DNA from: Pseudocercospora fijiensis CIRAD86
Taxonomy: Eukaryota; Ascomycota; Dothideomycetes; Mycosphaerellales; Mycosphaerellaceae
DNA: 64,000 nucleotides
Direction: 5' to 3'
NCBI RefSeq assembly: GCF_000340215.1
Contig: NW_006921540.1
Coordinates: forward strand, 3,797,402-3,861,401
Shown: in pieces, positions 1 through 8,897 of the stretch
Position numbering within the stretch: the first letter of the stretch is position 1
Layout: every line of letters begins with the position of its first letter
Made by a program: the position numbers and the translations under genes
Notes under the pieces: generated by a model
What the model was told of the DNA's origin: nothing
The model's database searches: none
What the model saw: the letters and a program-made list of their open reading frames with translations, nothing else

Positions 1-21
1 CAGCTACATTTATTTTCCAAT

Positions 22-984
22 CTACTCATAATCCCCCTCATGAAAAACCAAAGCCCTCACCTCAATACTCTCCCTCCCCTCCTGATCTTCCGTCCCAGGA
101 ACCTCAAACGCACTATGCGGCACCCTCTTCGCCCTATCCCTATACTTCTCCGCACTCCCAACCCCAGCTCGATTATCAAAACACTTGATCAAAAGCGCCT
201 CCTCAGGACTCTGATGGTACTTATAAAACCATTTCTGCTTCTCGGCATACCTAACACTCAACGTCTCACCTTTCCTCTTCTCGTAAATCAATCCCACAGG
301 TACGAGATCTTTCTCCTCGACCGTCTGCGCTTGAGCTACAGTTAAAGGATCACGAAGCACGGGTTTGATCGGTCGCCAGACGTTGATTAGTTGGATTCGA
401 CCTTTTAGAAGGGTGTCGGCTTCGTTTGGTAAGTGGAAGGGAACGCGGGATAATGCTGCGGTGTAGGATTGGTCGATGTGGACTCTTCGGACTGGGCCGC
501 GGAGGGAGATTGGGGGTTTCTCTTCCTTCTCCTCGGAAGATTTCTTGGCGCGTGTGTCTTGGGCTTGTCGACGGATTGTGTGGTCGAAGATGAAGGTACG
601 GGATGCTCCAGTCACATCTTTGAGGAGTTGGTCGACTTCTTTGTAGTATTGATTTTTGATTTGGTCTTCGTCTAGGAAGTCTTTCTCGACGCTCACGCTG
701 GGCACGAATTGGAAGCCGTGGCTGTCAAGGGTATATTTATCTTCGTCGCCTGTTACGTCGTGGATGATGACGTTTTCCGTGGCGAGAGGGCGTTCGTAGG
801 TCTCTGGCTTGCCTACGAAGGTTGGTCTTGGCGGAGAGCCATCTTCGTTGTCTTTGTGGAAGTTCAAGGTTGTGTGAACATCGTGCTTCTCAACCTTCTT
901 GTCCTGGGTGACGACCGTGGGACCGGATGGTCTGAAGTCGTGAAAGGAGTGTTGTGAAGGCTGTTGGACCGCTGCGGTAGCCAT
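22..984 (-). CDS. CmcJ/AsaB-like hydroxylase/desaturase family protein
   Basis: Protein of 320 residues, similar in layout to the fungal CmcJ/AsaB/GA4-desaturase-like family, whose members act in secondary metabolism or remain uncharacterised. The recognisable pieces are the RRVHIDQSY segment in the middle, the INVWRPIKPVLRDPL segment, and a C-terminal stretch with WFYKYHQSPEEALLIKCFD; their order and spacing fit the family. The open frame extends seven codons further upstream, but that first codon is TTG; the first ATG is at 984 (MATAAVQQPS). No intron is needed. The stop codon is only 22 bases from the window edge, so neighbours that might show a biosynthetic cluster on that side cannot be seen; the gene on the other side is a permease, which by itself says little. 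Substrate unknown. Family call fairly sure, function not. Confidence 0.75.
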   Translation of the reverse strand: MATAAVQQPSQHSFHDFRPSGPTVVTQDKKVEKHDVHTTLNFHKDNEDGSPPRPTFVGKPETYERPLATENVIIHDVTGDEDKYTLDSHGFQFVPSVSVEKDFLDEDQIKNQYYKEVDQLLKDVTGASRTFIFDHTIRRQAQDTRAKKSSEEKEEKPPISLRGPVRRVHIDQSYTAALSRVPFHLPNEADTLLKGRIQLINVWRPIKPVLRDPLTVAQAQTVEEKDLVPVGLIYEKRKGETLSVRYAEKQKWFYKYHQSPEEALLIKCFDNRAGVGSAEKYRDRAKRVPHSAFEVPGTEDQEGRESIEVRALVFHEGDYE

Positions 985-1503
985 GGCGAGATCGTATTGG
1001 TTCAATGTATTGATGCGAGGCTCCAGTCCAATGGCTTAGGTGGACAGAGGTATTTGTATACGACAGGCAGCATACACTGCCTACCTCGGAAAAAGACAGA
1101 TCATATGTCAGCCAGATTAGTATCTCCGCAAAGCACGCCATCTGGTACAGCTATGTCCCCATGCCATTTTTAATGCAGATGGCCAATGATTGTCTGACGC
1201 CACCCTGCTTGCTATAGTATGTGAGCTTGATAAAATCCTCTACCACGTGTGACTTGCATAGAAAGCCGCGTGACGTTGTACGGATTGATATGAAAGGATG
1301 TCGAGCTCGCAACCCAGCTCCGGCCCCGCGTGTTGCAGCTGGAGCTGCTTAGAAATGGCAATTGGCAGCTCCAGATTCCTCCAACTCGAATCGTCGACGG
1401 TGCACGCGCGTGATAATGAAGCACCACACTCTTGACAGATGGAAGGAAATACGGCTGAGGTCTGAAACAGTGTATAATACGCCTGATGTTCTTCCAGCGC
1501 CAA
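985..1503. other. Intergenic region, no gene recognised
   Basis: 519 bases between the start of the CmcJ-like gene and the 3' end of the permease. Only short open frames, none resembling a protein I know. It should hold the promoter of the CmcJ-like gene. Confidence 0.6.
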
Positions 1504-3222
1504 TCATATGGGTACATACGTAATCTTCGTAATAGGCGTGCCGTCATTCAGAATTTCTGTTTTATCCTCAAGTCTATAGCCTCGCCAGCGAGGCCAAGCA
1601 ACGGTGTAGATGTGCCAATAAATGATGCCAAATATCAGACTACGCTTCATATTAGCTCTGCTATTTCGAAACGATAGATGATGCAGCACTTACACAGATA
1701 TGCCGATGAGTGCATACGCGGCGCTTCCAAGTATACCTTTGGCGCGTTGAGCCTGGCTTGGGAAGAAGGGCGCCACAATCAAAGCAAAAGCAACGATCAG
1801 TCTTATGAGGACTCCAGGCAACCAGGCTTTGTACGGTCGGTTCAGATCAGGTCGCTTCCAACGCAAGCGCAGAAGCCCAATTGCTATGAAAACCGAGAGA
1901 AGCTGAGCGATGTAGCCTTCAGCTTCCAAGACAAAGCTGTATAAATCGCCGTGCGGAATGGCAAGGACCAGTGCGGTTGGAATGTAGTGGATTATGAGAC
2001 CTCCGATCGGAGATCCGAAAGGCGCATTGCTAGACAAGAATCTCGAGAATGGCATGAGACCAGTCCTGGCCAATTCTTGCTTCAGTCGTGCGTAAGCAAA
2101 CACGACCACCATCACGTTCCCAGCAGCACTGATGGCGACCATGATGGGTAATATTTGTCGACCTACAGCATCGCCAAAGACTCGTTCGAAAAACAAAGCG
2201 GCAACCAGCTCTCCGCTAGTCTTGATCTCTTCGAGTGGAACGACCAAGAAGTAGGCAACGTTGACCAGCAAATATAGACCGCATGCAGTGGCGAGAGTTG
2301 TGACCGCGACCGACTTTAGCGTACGGACTGGATCCTTGACTTCATTCAGGACATTGTTGACATTATTGAGACCAGCAAATGAATAAAATACTTTCAATAT
2401 CGATGTGGCGATGGCGCCCCAAGACCAGATGCTTCCAGCCCAGAATCCATGCCATGTCCAGTCGAGGCTGTCCGTGCTCGGCTTTTCGAGGTGTACGTTC
2501 TCGGTGCTTCGCTGATCATGCCTGAAAAACACCACGAATAGGCCGCTGAAGATCATGAATACAATCAGGACGATCTTAATCCAGCCAAGGAAGTTCTGTA
2601 TCCGTATTCCAGTCTTCATGAAACAGGTATGCACTACTGTGATTGCCGTAAGTAGTCCAAGTGCTAGCGCTTTCCGGAGGAGCTCCGTGCCATCCACTCC
2701 AAACGCAAAGAGCGTGTACTGTGCGAAAACAATGCAGTTGCTCACAGTCAAGCCAAAGAGGATGGCTTGTGTAGCGATCAAAATGGTGACCAGATATTTC
2801 GGCTTCCTGTACGTGAACTCCAGGTACACCTTCTCGCCCCCAGACCGCGGCAGCATACACCCATATTCGAGCATAATGGCCATGCTAAAGTATGCTAGTA
2901 CTGCTCCGACTAACCAAAGTGCAAGAGAGAGCCCAGGAGAGCCGACTGCGGCGAGGATGACACCTGGAGTTGCGAATATGCCAGAGCCAAGGACCCGCGA
3001 TATGGTCAAGATGTATGCGCCATTCCAGCTTAAGTTCCGTCCCAGCACGGAGGTTTCTGGTACAACATCTGCCTCTACGTCTGCAGGTGAAAGCTTCGCG
3101 TCGTTTTGCTCAGCTTCGTATCGCTCCACATACTCGATGGTCTTGTATCGCGAGAGTGCGCTCGAAGTCGAAGATAACAGAGGTGACCTATCATCTTGGG
3201 AATCGCGAATAGTATTCGCCAT
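1504..3222 (-). CDS. MUP1-like (LAT-type) amino acid permease
   Basis: Twelve-helix plasma-membrane amino acid transporter of the APC superfamily, closest to fungal high-affinity methionine permeases (MUP1 type). Start ATG at 3222. A soluble N-terminal tail of about 65 residues leads into the first helix with the substrate-loop motif SRVLGSGIFATPGVIL; the ...GGEKVYLEFTYRKP... segment is typical of the family. The first exon runs to an in-frame stop, but a 54-nt intron (1640-1693, donor GTAAGT, branch GCTAAT, acceptor CGTAG) restores the expected C-terminus: exon 2 (1504-1639) encodes the last helix and the family-typical tail PRWRGYRLEDKTEIL. The spliced product is 554 residues. Exact substrate is inferred, not shown. 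Confidence 0.88.
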
Positions 3223-4076
3223 CCTGCTCGCTGGTGTGGCGAGGTGTCCAGGAGTGATTCCGCGTCAAAGGTGTATCCAACGCAAGTGTGGAAGTCAACT
3301 ACATCCCGAGATTTTTGGGTTCCTCAATCATTGATGATGTACGCCTGAATGGTCCGCAGAAGAGGAAATGCAGATTGCTCAAGCCGTGCAGGAATCACCT
3401 AATCTACTCGCACACCCTCTACGCTTGGGAGGCGGATGTGGTTTCAAAGCAGAACATTCCGGGCCTGATACCGGGATGCCGATAATCTACCTGACTCCCC
3501 TCCCTTTCTGTGATAGGTTGTACGGAGTGGCAACCTTGCGGATCGTGCAGATGTCGCAATTCTAGGGACTCTTGACGAGCCAGCCTCGGTCCGGAAATGT
3601 ATATAGAGTGTACTCCGCGAGCCGCGTCAGCTCGCCTGCCATAATGAGGGGAAGTAGACGTGGAGATACCATTGGGGACTGCGAATGTCCAGCCGATATT
3701 TGGGAGGTGAAGGGTGAAGGTCAGAAGGTGTCAGGAAGATGGCGACGGCGAGACAGTATACTTCGTTCGGTTTCGGTGTCGGGCTCGGTCTGCTGCACAG
3801 TTGAGTACAGCATTTCCCGTACTGTACAAGAGTGATTTTCCCTGAGACGAACACACCAGGTAGGCTGCACAGCTTCAAGAGTACTATTGCAACACATACG
3901 AATCCTTCGTACTTACGAGTGTCATTGTCGAGGTCACCCCCTTCGATCAATAGAACTAAAACTACTAGGTATATAGCAACTAGGATTACCTCAGCAACGG
4001 ACTGATCTCCGATGATCTCACTCTATTGCACTTCCCTCTTTCGACCCTGCAAACGATCCACACGCAACACACAAAC
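3223..4076. other. Intergenic region between two divergent genes
   Basis: 854 bases separating the permease (minus) from the TPR protein (plus); both promoters must lie here. Short open frames on both strands show no recognisable protein. A CT-rich stretch just before the TPR start is typical of fungal promoters. Confidence 0.6.
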
Positions 4077-4988
4077 ATGATCGACTCCGACTCAGACGAC
4101 TCTTTCCACAGCTTCCACGCCGAAGATGACAACGATCCAACACCTGCCATTCCTCCGCCTCCACGAAAGGAATCAGCACAGACCCACAATACAAACGACG
4201 ACAAGCCGCCCAAGAAAGTCGCAATAGAACGTGTCCCTCCCGAAGAAGAAGCAAAACTCCTCGCCGAGAGCAACTCAATCAAAAACTCCGGCAACTCACT
4301 CTTCGGAACCGGCAGCTACGAAAACGCCATCCAAACCTACGACCTCGCCCTCTCCTCCTGTCCCAATTACCTCGACTTCGAACTCGCCGTTCTGCGTTCC
4401 AACATCGCCGCATGCCACATAAAACTTCAAGAATGGAAAGAAGCGATAGAAAGTGCCGAGAAAGGGATAGAAAATCTTGAGCGGTTGGAACCCCTTCCTG
4501 TAGCCAAACCAGACTCGAAGAAACAAGCCGCAGCAGGCACAGAAATTGAAAATGGGGTGGAAGAAGTTGACGATGACTTGGCGGAGCGGATGGAGAATTT
4601 ACAGAAATCAGGGCGATCGCTAGATGAAGTTCGCAAACTACAGATCAAACTCCTCCTACGACGAGCAAAAGCCAGGACAGAAATAGGAAGCTGGTCATCT
4701 CTCCAAGGCGCAGATGAAGACTATCGAACACTTCTCAGTCCTACAATACTACCTTGTCTATCGCCTACGGATCGGAGGACTGTGACGGAAAGTGCGCAAA
4801 AGCTGGCACCGCGTTTGAATAAGGCGAAGGAGAAGGAGATGGCGGAGATGATGGGGAAGCTGAAAGGGTTGGGGAATTCGATACTCAAGCCTTTTGGACT
4901 GAGTACGGAGAATTTTCAGTTTGTGAAGGATGAGAAGACGGGAGGGTATAGTATGAATTTTGAGCAGAATCCGGGGAAGAAGGAGTGA
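4077..4988 (+). CDS. TTC1-like tetratricopeptide repeat protein
   Basis: Protein of 303 residues resembling animal TTC1 and its fungal relatives, thought to be co-chaperone or adaptor proteins. The acidic N-terminus (IDSDSDDSFHSFHAEDD) is followed from about residue 60 by TPR helices (AKLLAESNSIKNSGNSLF, then GSYENAIQTYDLALSSCP and SNIAACHIKLQEWKEAI), a charged insert, a third repeat around LLLRRAKARTEIGSW, and the strongest marker, the C-terminal LGNSILKPFGLSTENFQF plus GGYSMNFEQNP, which closely matches the TTC1 C-terminus. The open frame continues 17 codons upstream to a TTG at 4026; the ATG at 4077 with context CAAACATG is the credible start. No intron. Confidence 0.85.
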   Translation: MIDSDSDDSFHSFHAEDDNDPTPAIPPPPRKESAQTHNTNDDKPPKKVAIERVPPEEEAKLLAESNSIKNSGNSLFGTGSYENAIQTYDLALSSCPNYLDFELAVLRSNIAACHIKLQEWKEAIESAEKGIENLERLEPLPVAKPDSKKQAAAGTEIENGVEEVDDDLAERMENLQKSGRSLDEVRKLQIKLLLRRAKARTEIGSWSSLQGADEDYRTLLSPTILPCLSPTDRRTVTESAQKLAPRLNKAKEKEMAEMMGKLKGLGNSILKPFGLSTENFQFVKDEKTGGYSMNFEQNPGKKE

Positions 4989-5300
4989 TACTAGAAGAAC
5001 GTGGGACGACGGCATTGATCGAGCCGGTTGTGGTGAAGCATGGCCTAGTCTTCCATAAGATTAGAAACAAGCTTTTGTTCATGCTTGAACCATTTTCTAC
5101 CAGTTCTCAGCTTGAAGTCACGAATCACTGAGCGACCGGCGATTCTGCCACTCAAGAGCTTCACACCTACACCACGGCTGAGCGCACTCAAAGTGTTCGA
5201 CAGGGTGCTCAAGACACAAATGCAAAAATGACTGTGGTTTGATCTCATATCTCGCTATGCACTATATAGCAAAAGCCTTCTTTTTACAGTTTCTATTGTA
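4989..5300. other. Convergent 3' intergenic region
   Basis: 312 bases between the 3' ends of the TPR gene and the disordered-protein gene. Nothing coding recognised; it should hold the poly(A) sites of both. Confidence 0.6.
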
Positions 5301-7541
5301 TCAACGATGAAAGTCTTCCAATTCAGCCTCACTATCATCCTCGTATTCCCTCTCCATAATCGTGTACAGTCCTTCCGGAACCGGTAGCTCCACAGCCCAA
5401 TCGTCAATACTGACAGGGCCAAAAGGATCTGGTGGAGGTGGTTCCGGTGTGGGGACATTATTGCTCTCCCTCGTCGCTGTCTCGTTCAGCCAAACGTTAT
5501 CAGTGAATGAATCGGGAACGCAAATAGGGATTCTTGCAGCGGGCTCTCGACCTTGCATGCCATCCAGTGCGCCGCTCATCAGCAGCCGGTCGTCCTCAGC
5601 AGTGGAGAAGACAGATTGCGTGTCACGAATGCAGTCATCTTCCTGGTCTGCAGTTCCATCGAGAGGCCTTTGTGGACGCGCTGAAAGAGATCGACCGCGG
5701 TTCAATTGAAATGTGCCGTCTGTAAGGCTTGAGATCTCAGAGAAGCTATGACCATGGGTACGTAGTGCCTCTGTGTTCGGCGATTGAGATAAGTCGTGCT
5801 CGCCAGCAAGCGGTGGCACAGGAGGTGTCTCATTGAGGTATTCAGGGCGCAGAGAGGCCTCTGATGTGTTCAAGCTACTATAAGCAGTAACGTATCCTTG
5901 CGACGAACTATCATCAGACGTTAACCCGGGGTCAGACGTTAATCCGGGGTCAGACGATGTTAATCCTGAGGAATCGAAGCGTTCTCGATTACGTCGGACC
6001 ATGTCTGGTGTACCGTGTGAGTAGGCATGGGCTCCTCGCCAGTCTGGTACGCTTGGGCTTTCGTATCTTAGTTCTGGCACTCCACGAGCTGGAGGGTGGT
6101 GGATTCGAGGTCTGAGGATAGTGTTCGGAGCTGGTACTAGCATCGATGGTGTTGTGGCGGCGGGAGAAATTGCCGGCTCGTCAGTGCTGCCATCGATCAG
6201 GGGTTCTTGAGGTCGGTGGCGTCTACTATCTTTGCTTTTGGAAGCTGCATTTTGGGCACTATCGCGAGGCGCTTCATTCTTCTTCTGTTGCACGGAATTG
6301 TCCTCTTCATCCAAGGCCACTCCGTCGTCTAGGCCGCCATGCGGCGTAGAGTTAGTCATCGTTGGAGCCATTCCAGAAGCATCGCATGTCGATCGGCATC
6401 CAGAACGAGCGCTTGTGCCTTGCTGACCGACTTTGTGCGATGAGGATCCAGCGTCCTGAGGCTCCTTGCATTTACTGCCTTTTGGACTTGCACTGCGAAT
6501 TGTGTGTTCCGCATTAGATGCGTCCCGTGGTGAGGGTTCGTCTTGCGATTGAGGAAGTAGGGATTGTTGTTCGAGATCAGGGCCCGCTGAATTTGGAGCA
6601 TGTCTCCACATCGAAGGCAGACGAGGTCGAGCAAAGTGAAGTCGCTTGAAGCTATCCATCATTCGATACACAACGCCAGGTTGCTCTGGGCCGAAGTCCA
6701 TATTTCTGATGTGGTGTTGAGTTCCCCTGGCTGCACGCTCTTCCAGTGAGCGCCGACCGCTGCGAGGCATCCTTCTGCGCGAAGCCCGCATTGACCCGTT
6801 TTCGGCGAGCTTCGAAGGGGCTTCATCGTTATCGTCTGCCCCAGCACTGTCGTGACGCATTTGATGGTTTTGACTGAGGCCTTTTGGCATTCTCTCTGAT
6901 TCTACTGGCTGCTCTGACCGGCGCCGAGGTCCATAAGCAGCCGGGCGCCGCACATGGGCCAAGCCGACAATTTCGTCTTGCGAGAGTTGACTGAGGCTAG
7001 GGCATCCTATGTAATTCCTCATACGCTCTGTGTCTCGGCGTTGATCTAAAGGACGAATTCTAACCGGAGGAGCGCTTCGGCTACCTGCTGAAGACACTGA
7101 AGGCGGTTGATCTCGCGGCTGCGCTCTGGGCCTTGAGACGGGGGTTGCATCTCGGCAGCGCAGGCTCATGCAGATTGGGCAAGACTCAGGACACACGAAG
7201 CCCGGTGCTGTTGGTCGTGAAGCATAACCACCATGCCGTCGGACGGATTCAATGTCGAGGATGAAGCGACCCGTGGTTGACCTGTTGCTTGAGCTCGTGG
7301 GTGCAGGTCTGCGATTTCGTCTTCGTCTCGGGTGGACATCGGGCGGTGGGAAGCTGATGTAATCAGATGTGCGCGGATGTCTAGGAAAAGTAGCGAACGT
7401 CAGGCAGCGCAGTGCACGTTCCACCTGTCGAATCGTGAATTGCCACAGACAGACAACGCAACTTGCGCATGTTGTGAGTACGCGAACGACAAGAGACGCA
7501 AGTTGGGTGGTGTAACGCAGAAGCGCAGACGCTGCTAGCAA
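5301..7541 (-). CDS. Long disordered serine/proline/arginine-rich protein, 5' end unresolved
   Basis: Open frame of about 746 codons that I do not recognise. The first part (about 7450-7541) is hydrophobic and could be a membrane segment (QLASLVVRVLTTCASCVVCL). Next comes an arginine-rich stretch, then a small cysteine cluster CPESCPICMSLRC near residue 120 (C-x3-C-x2-C-x4-C), then long low-complexity disordered sequence with a short internal repeat (DPGLTSDPGLTSDD, a DNA repeat near 5930-5960), and an acidic C-terminus. The frame has no ATG at its beginning: the first codon here is TTG, and the first in-frame ATG is the M of CPICMSL. Upstream the frame stays open to the TAG that ends the PQ-loop gene (7617-7619). 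The real start therefore needs an unseen first exon, readthrough, or the downstream ATG. Confidence 0.55.
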   Translation of the reverse strand: MLAASALLRYTTQLASLVVRVLTTCASCVVCLWQFTIRQVERALRCLTFATFPRHPRTSDYISFPPPDVHPRRRRNRRPAPTSSSNRSTTGRFILDIESVRRHGGYASRPTAPGFVCPESCPICMSLRCRDATPVSRPRAQPRDQPPSVSSAGSRSAPPVRIRPLDQRRDTERMRNYIGCPSLSQLSQDEIVGLAHVRRPAAYGPRRRSEQPVESERMPKGLSQNHQMRHDSAGADDNDEAPSKLAENGSMRASRRRMPRSGRRSLEERAARGTQHHIRNMDFGPEQPGVVYRMMDSFKRLHFARPRLPSMWRHAPNSAGPDLEQQSLLPQSQDEPSPRDASNAEHTIRSASPKGSKCKEPQDAGSSSHKVGQQGTSARSGCRSTCDASGMAPTMTNSTPHGGLDDGVALDEEDNSVQQKKNEAPRDSAQNAASKSKDSRRHRPQEPLIDGSTDEPAISPAATTPSMLVPAPNTILRPRIHHPPARGVPELRYESPSVPDWRGAHAYSHGTPDMVRRNRERFDSSGLTSSDPGLTSDPGLTSDDSSSQGYVTAYSSLNTSEASLRPEYLNETPPVPPLAGEHDLSQSPNTEALRTHGHSFSEISSLTDGTFQLNRGRSLSARPQRPLDGTADQEDDCIRDTQSVFSTAEDDRLLMSGALDGMQGREPAARIPICVPDSFTDNVWLNETATRESNNVPTPEPPPPDPFGPVSIDDWAVELPVPEGLYTIMEREYEDDSEAELEDFHR

Positions 7542-7616
7542 GGAACAAGCGAAGAACCAGAGTGCCTCCCGAGCCTCTGGCGGAGATGTTGATAGTGGCT
7601 CCTCGTCCTCGTCCTC

Positions 7617-8645
7617 CTAAGAATGTCGCCTTGCGCCACCATGTGCTTTCTGTCTCTGATTGGTCTTGGGAAGAAGTGTGGTGCGCTCGTTTGCAGCACC
7701 ATTCGCAGCCGTATTGTCTTCATCAGCGTGAATAGTCTGATCGCTGTCACATTCGGTGCTGCTGTCATAGGTTTCTGCTGCACGCCTCCGAAGCCTCTCC
7801 ACTGACCAGAAGTTGACAGCCATGAACAAGAGAACGAATTGCAACAAGCCCGTCACAATGTATACCAGCCACGTACTCCAGCCTTCCCAGCCCACTCGGA
7901 GGCCAAGGGACAAGGCAAAGACAAATGCGCCAGGGGCTTGAATCACAAGTGTGACGACCGACAAGCTCTTGAGATCCTTCAATTTCCAAGTGAAGTATAT
8001 CTGAGGCACGTATTGTATGGCTGCGAGCACACCTGAGATGGTGCCCAGAATGTCTGCCCAGGCTTGGGTGTAGTCGGGATGGGCGAGGATGAGAACGAGG
8101 GAGATGAGAGCGACGATGAGAAGGGATACGAAGATGATGATACCAACGAGGGGCGCGTCTCGGCGTTTCGCTGGATCCGTTTGTGTGATGGAGGCGGCAG
8201 AGGCGCTCATGTCCTCTGGTTCTTGGGGCGTAGTGGGAGCGTAGGCGACGAACAGTATGACGCTGACGATGTTAGCGGATTCGTAGTGTAGCAGGCTGGC
8301 TGGCAACACTCACATGATCATGAAGCAGGACCACTGCACTGCGATCTGTGCTACTCCGAGAAGGGCAGCAGCACATGGTCCTCCGGCCAGCTCCCTACAG
8401 CAGAGCATGTCGGCGCGGCTGGTGGGCAAGGTGACGATGTTTCCCATAGCCGCGATGCTGCTGAGTCCGCCGAGCAACACCCACCATGGCGAGAGACCCT
8501 CGCTACTCTGCCTCCTGAGAATCCTGACGTGCTGTGGCAGATATGACACCAGGATCCCGGCCACCAGAGATCCGGCGAGAGTGACGGGAAACCAGTGGGG
8601 ATGCTGGAGAGGAATGCAGTGTTGCGATAAGTCTGGGGACAGCAT
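7617..8645 (-). CDS. PQ-loop repeat membrane protein
   Basis: Seven-helix membrane protein of the PQ-loop (cystinosin/SWEET-like) superfamily, likely in a vacuolar or other endomembrane and exporting a small solute; the substrate cannot be told. ATG at 8645. Repeat 1 is GSLVAGILVSYLPQHVRILR (about residues 25-45) and repeat 2 is GVLAAIQYVPQIYFTWKLKD (about residues 175-195), each with the diagnostic Pro-Gln. A 51-nt intron (8263-8313; GTGAGT donor, GCTAAC branch, GTCAG acceptor) joins the two open frames without a frame break; the product is 325 residues. The C-terminal tail is polar and has a possible dileucine sorting signal (ERTTLLPK). Its TAG stop lies in the same frame as the following long open frame (5301-7541). 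Confidence 0.85.
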
Positions 8646-8897
8646 CGTGGTGGTATATCTGGCGTATGTAGATGCTATTAAGCGTGCTGGCTGCGATCTG
8701 TTTACATGGTCGATGCGAGGCCCCTATGTGTAAGGGAGGATGTCGATGTCGATGATGTTGTAGGAACGCACTTGACTGTTGACGTGTGACAACATGGTCG
8801 ACAGGGTAGGTAGCTGCGGTTGATGCTGACTAATGCGGGCAATCAAATATTGATTGACCGTATTGACTCTTGCGACCTGGCACACATCGCGGCGAAG

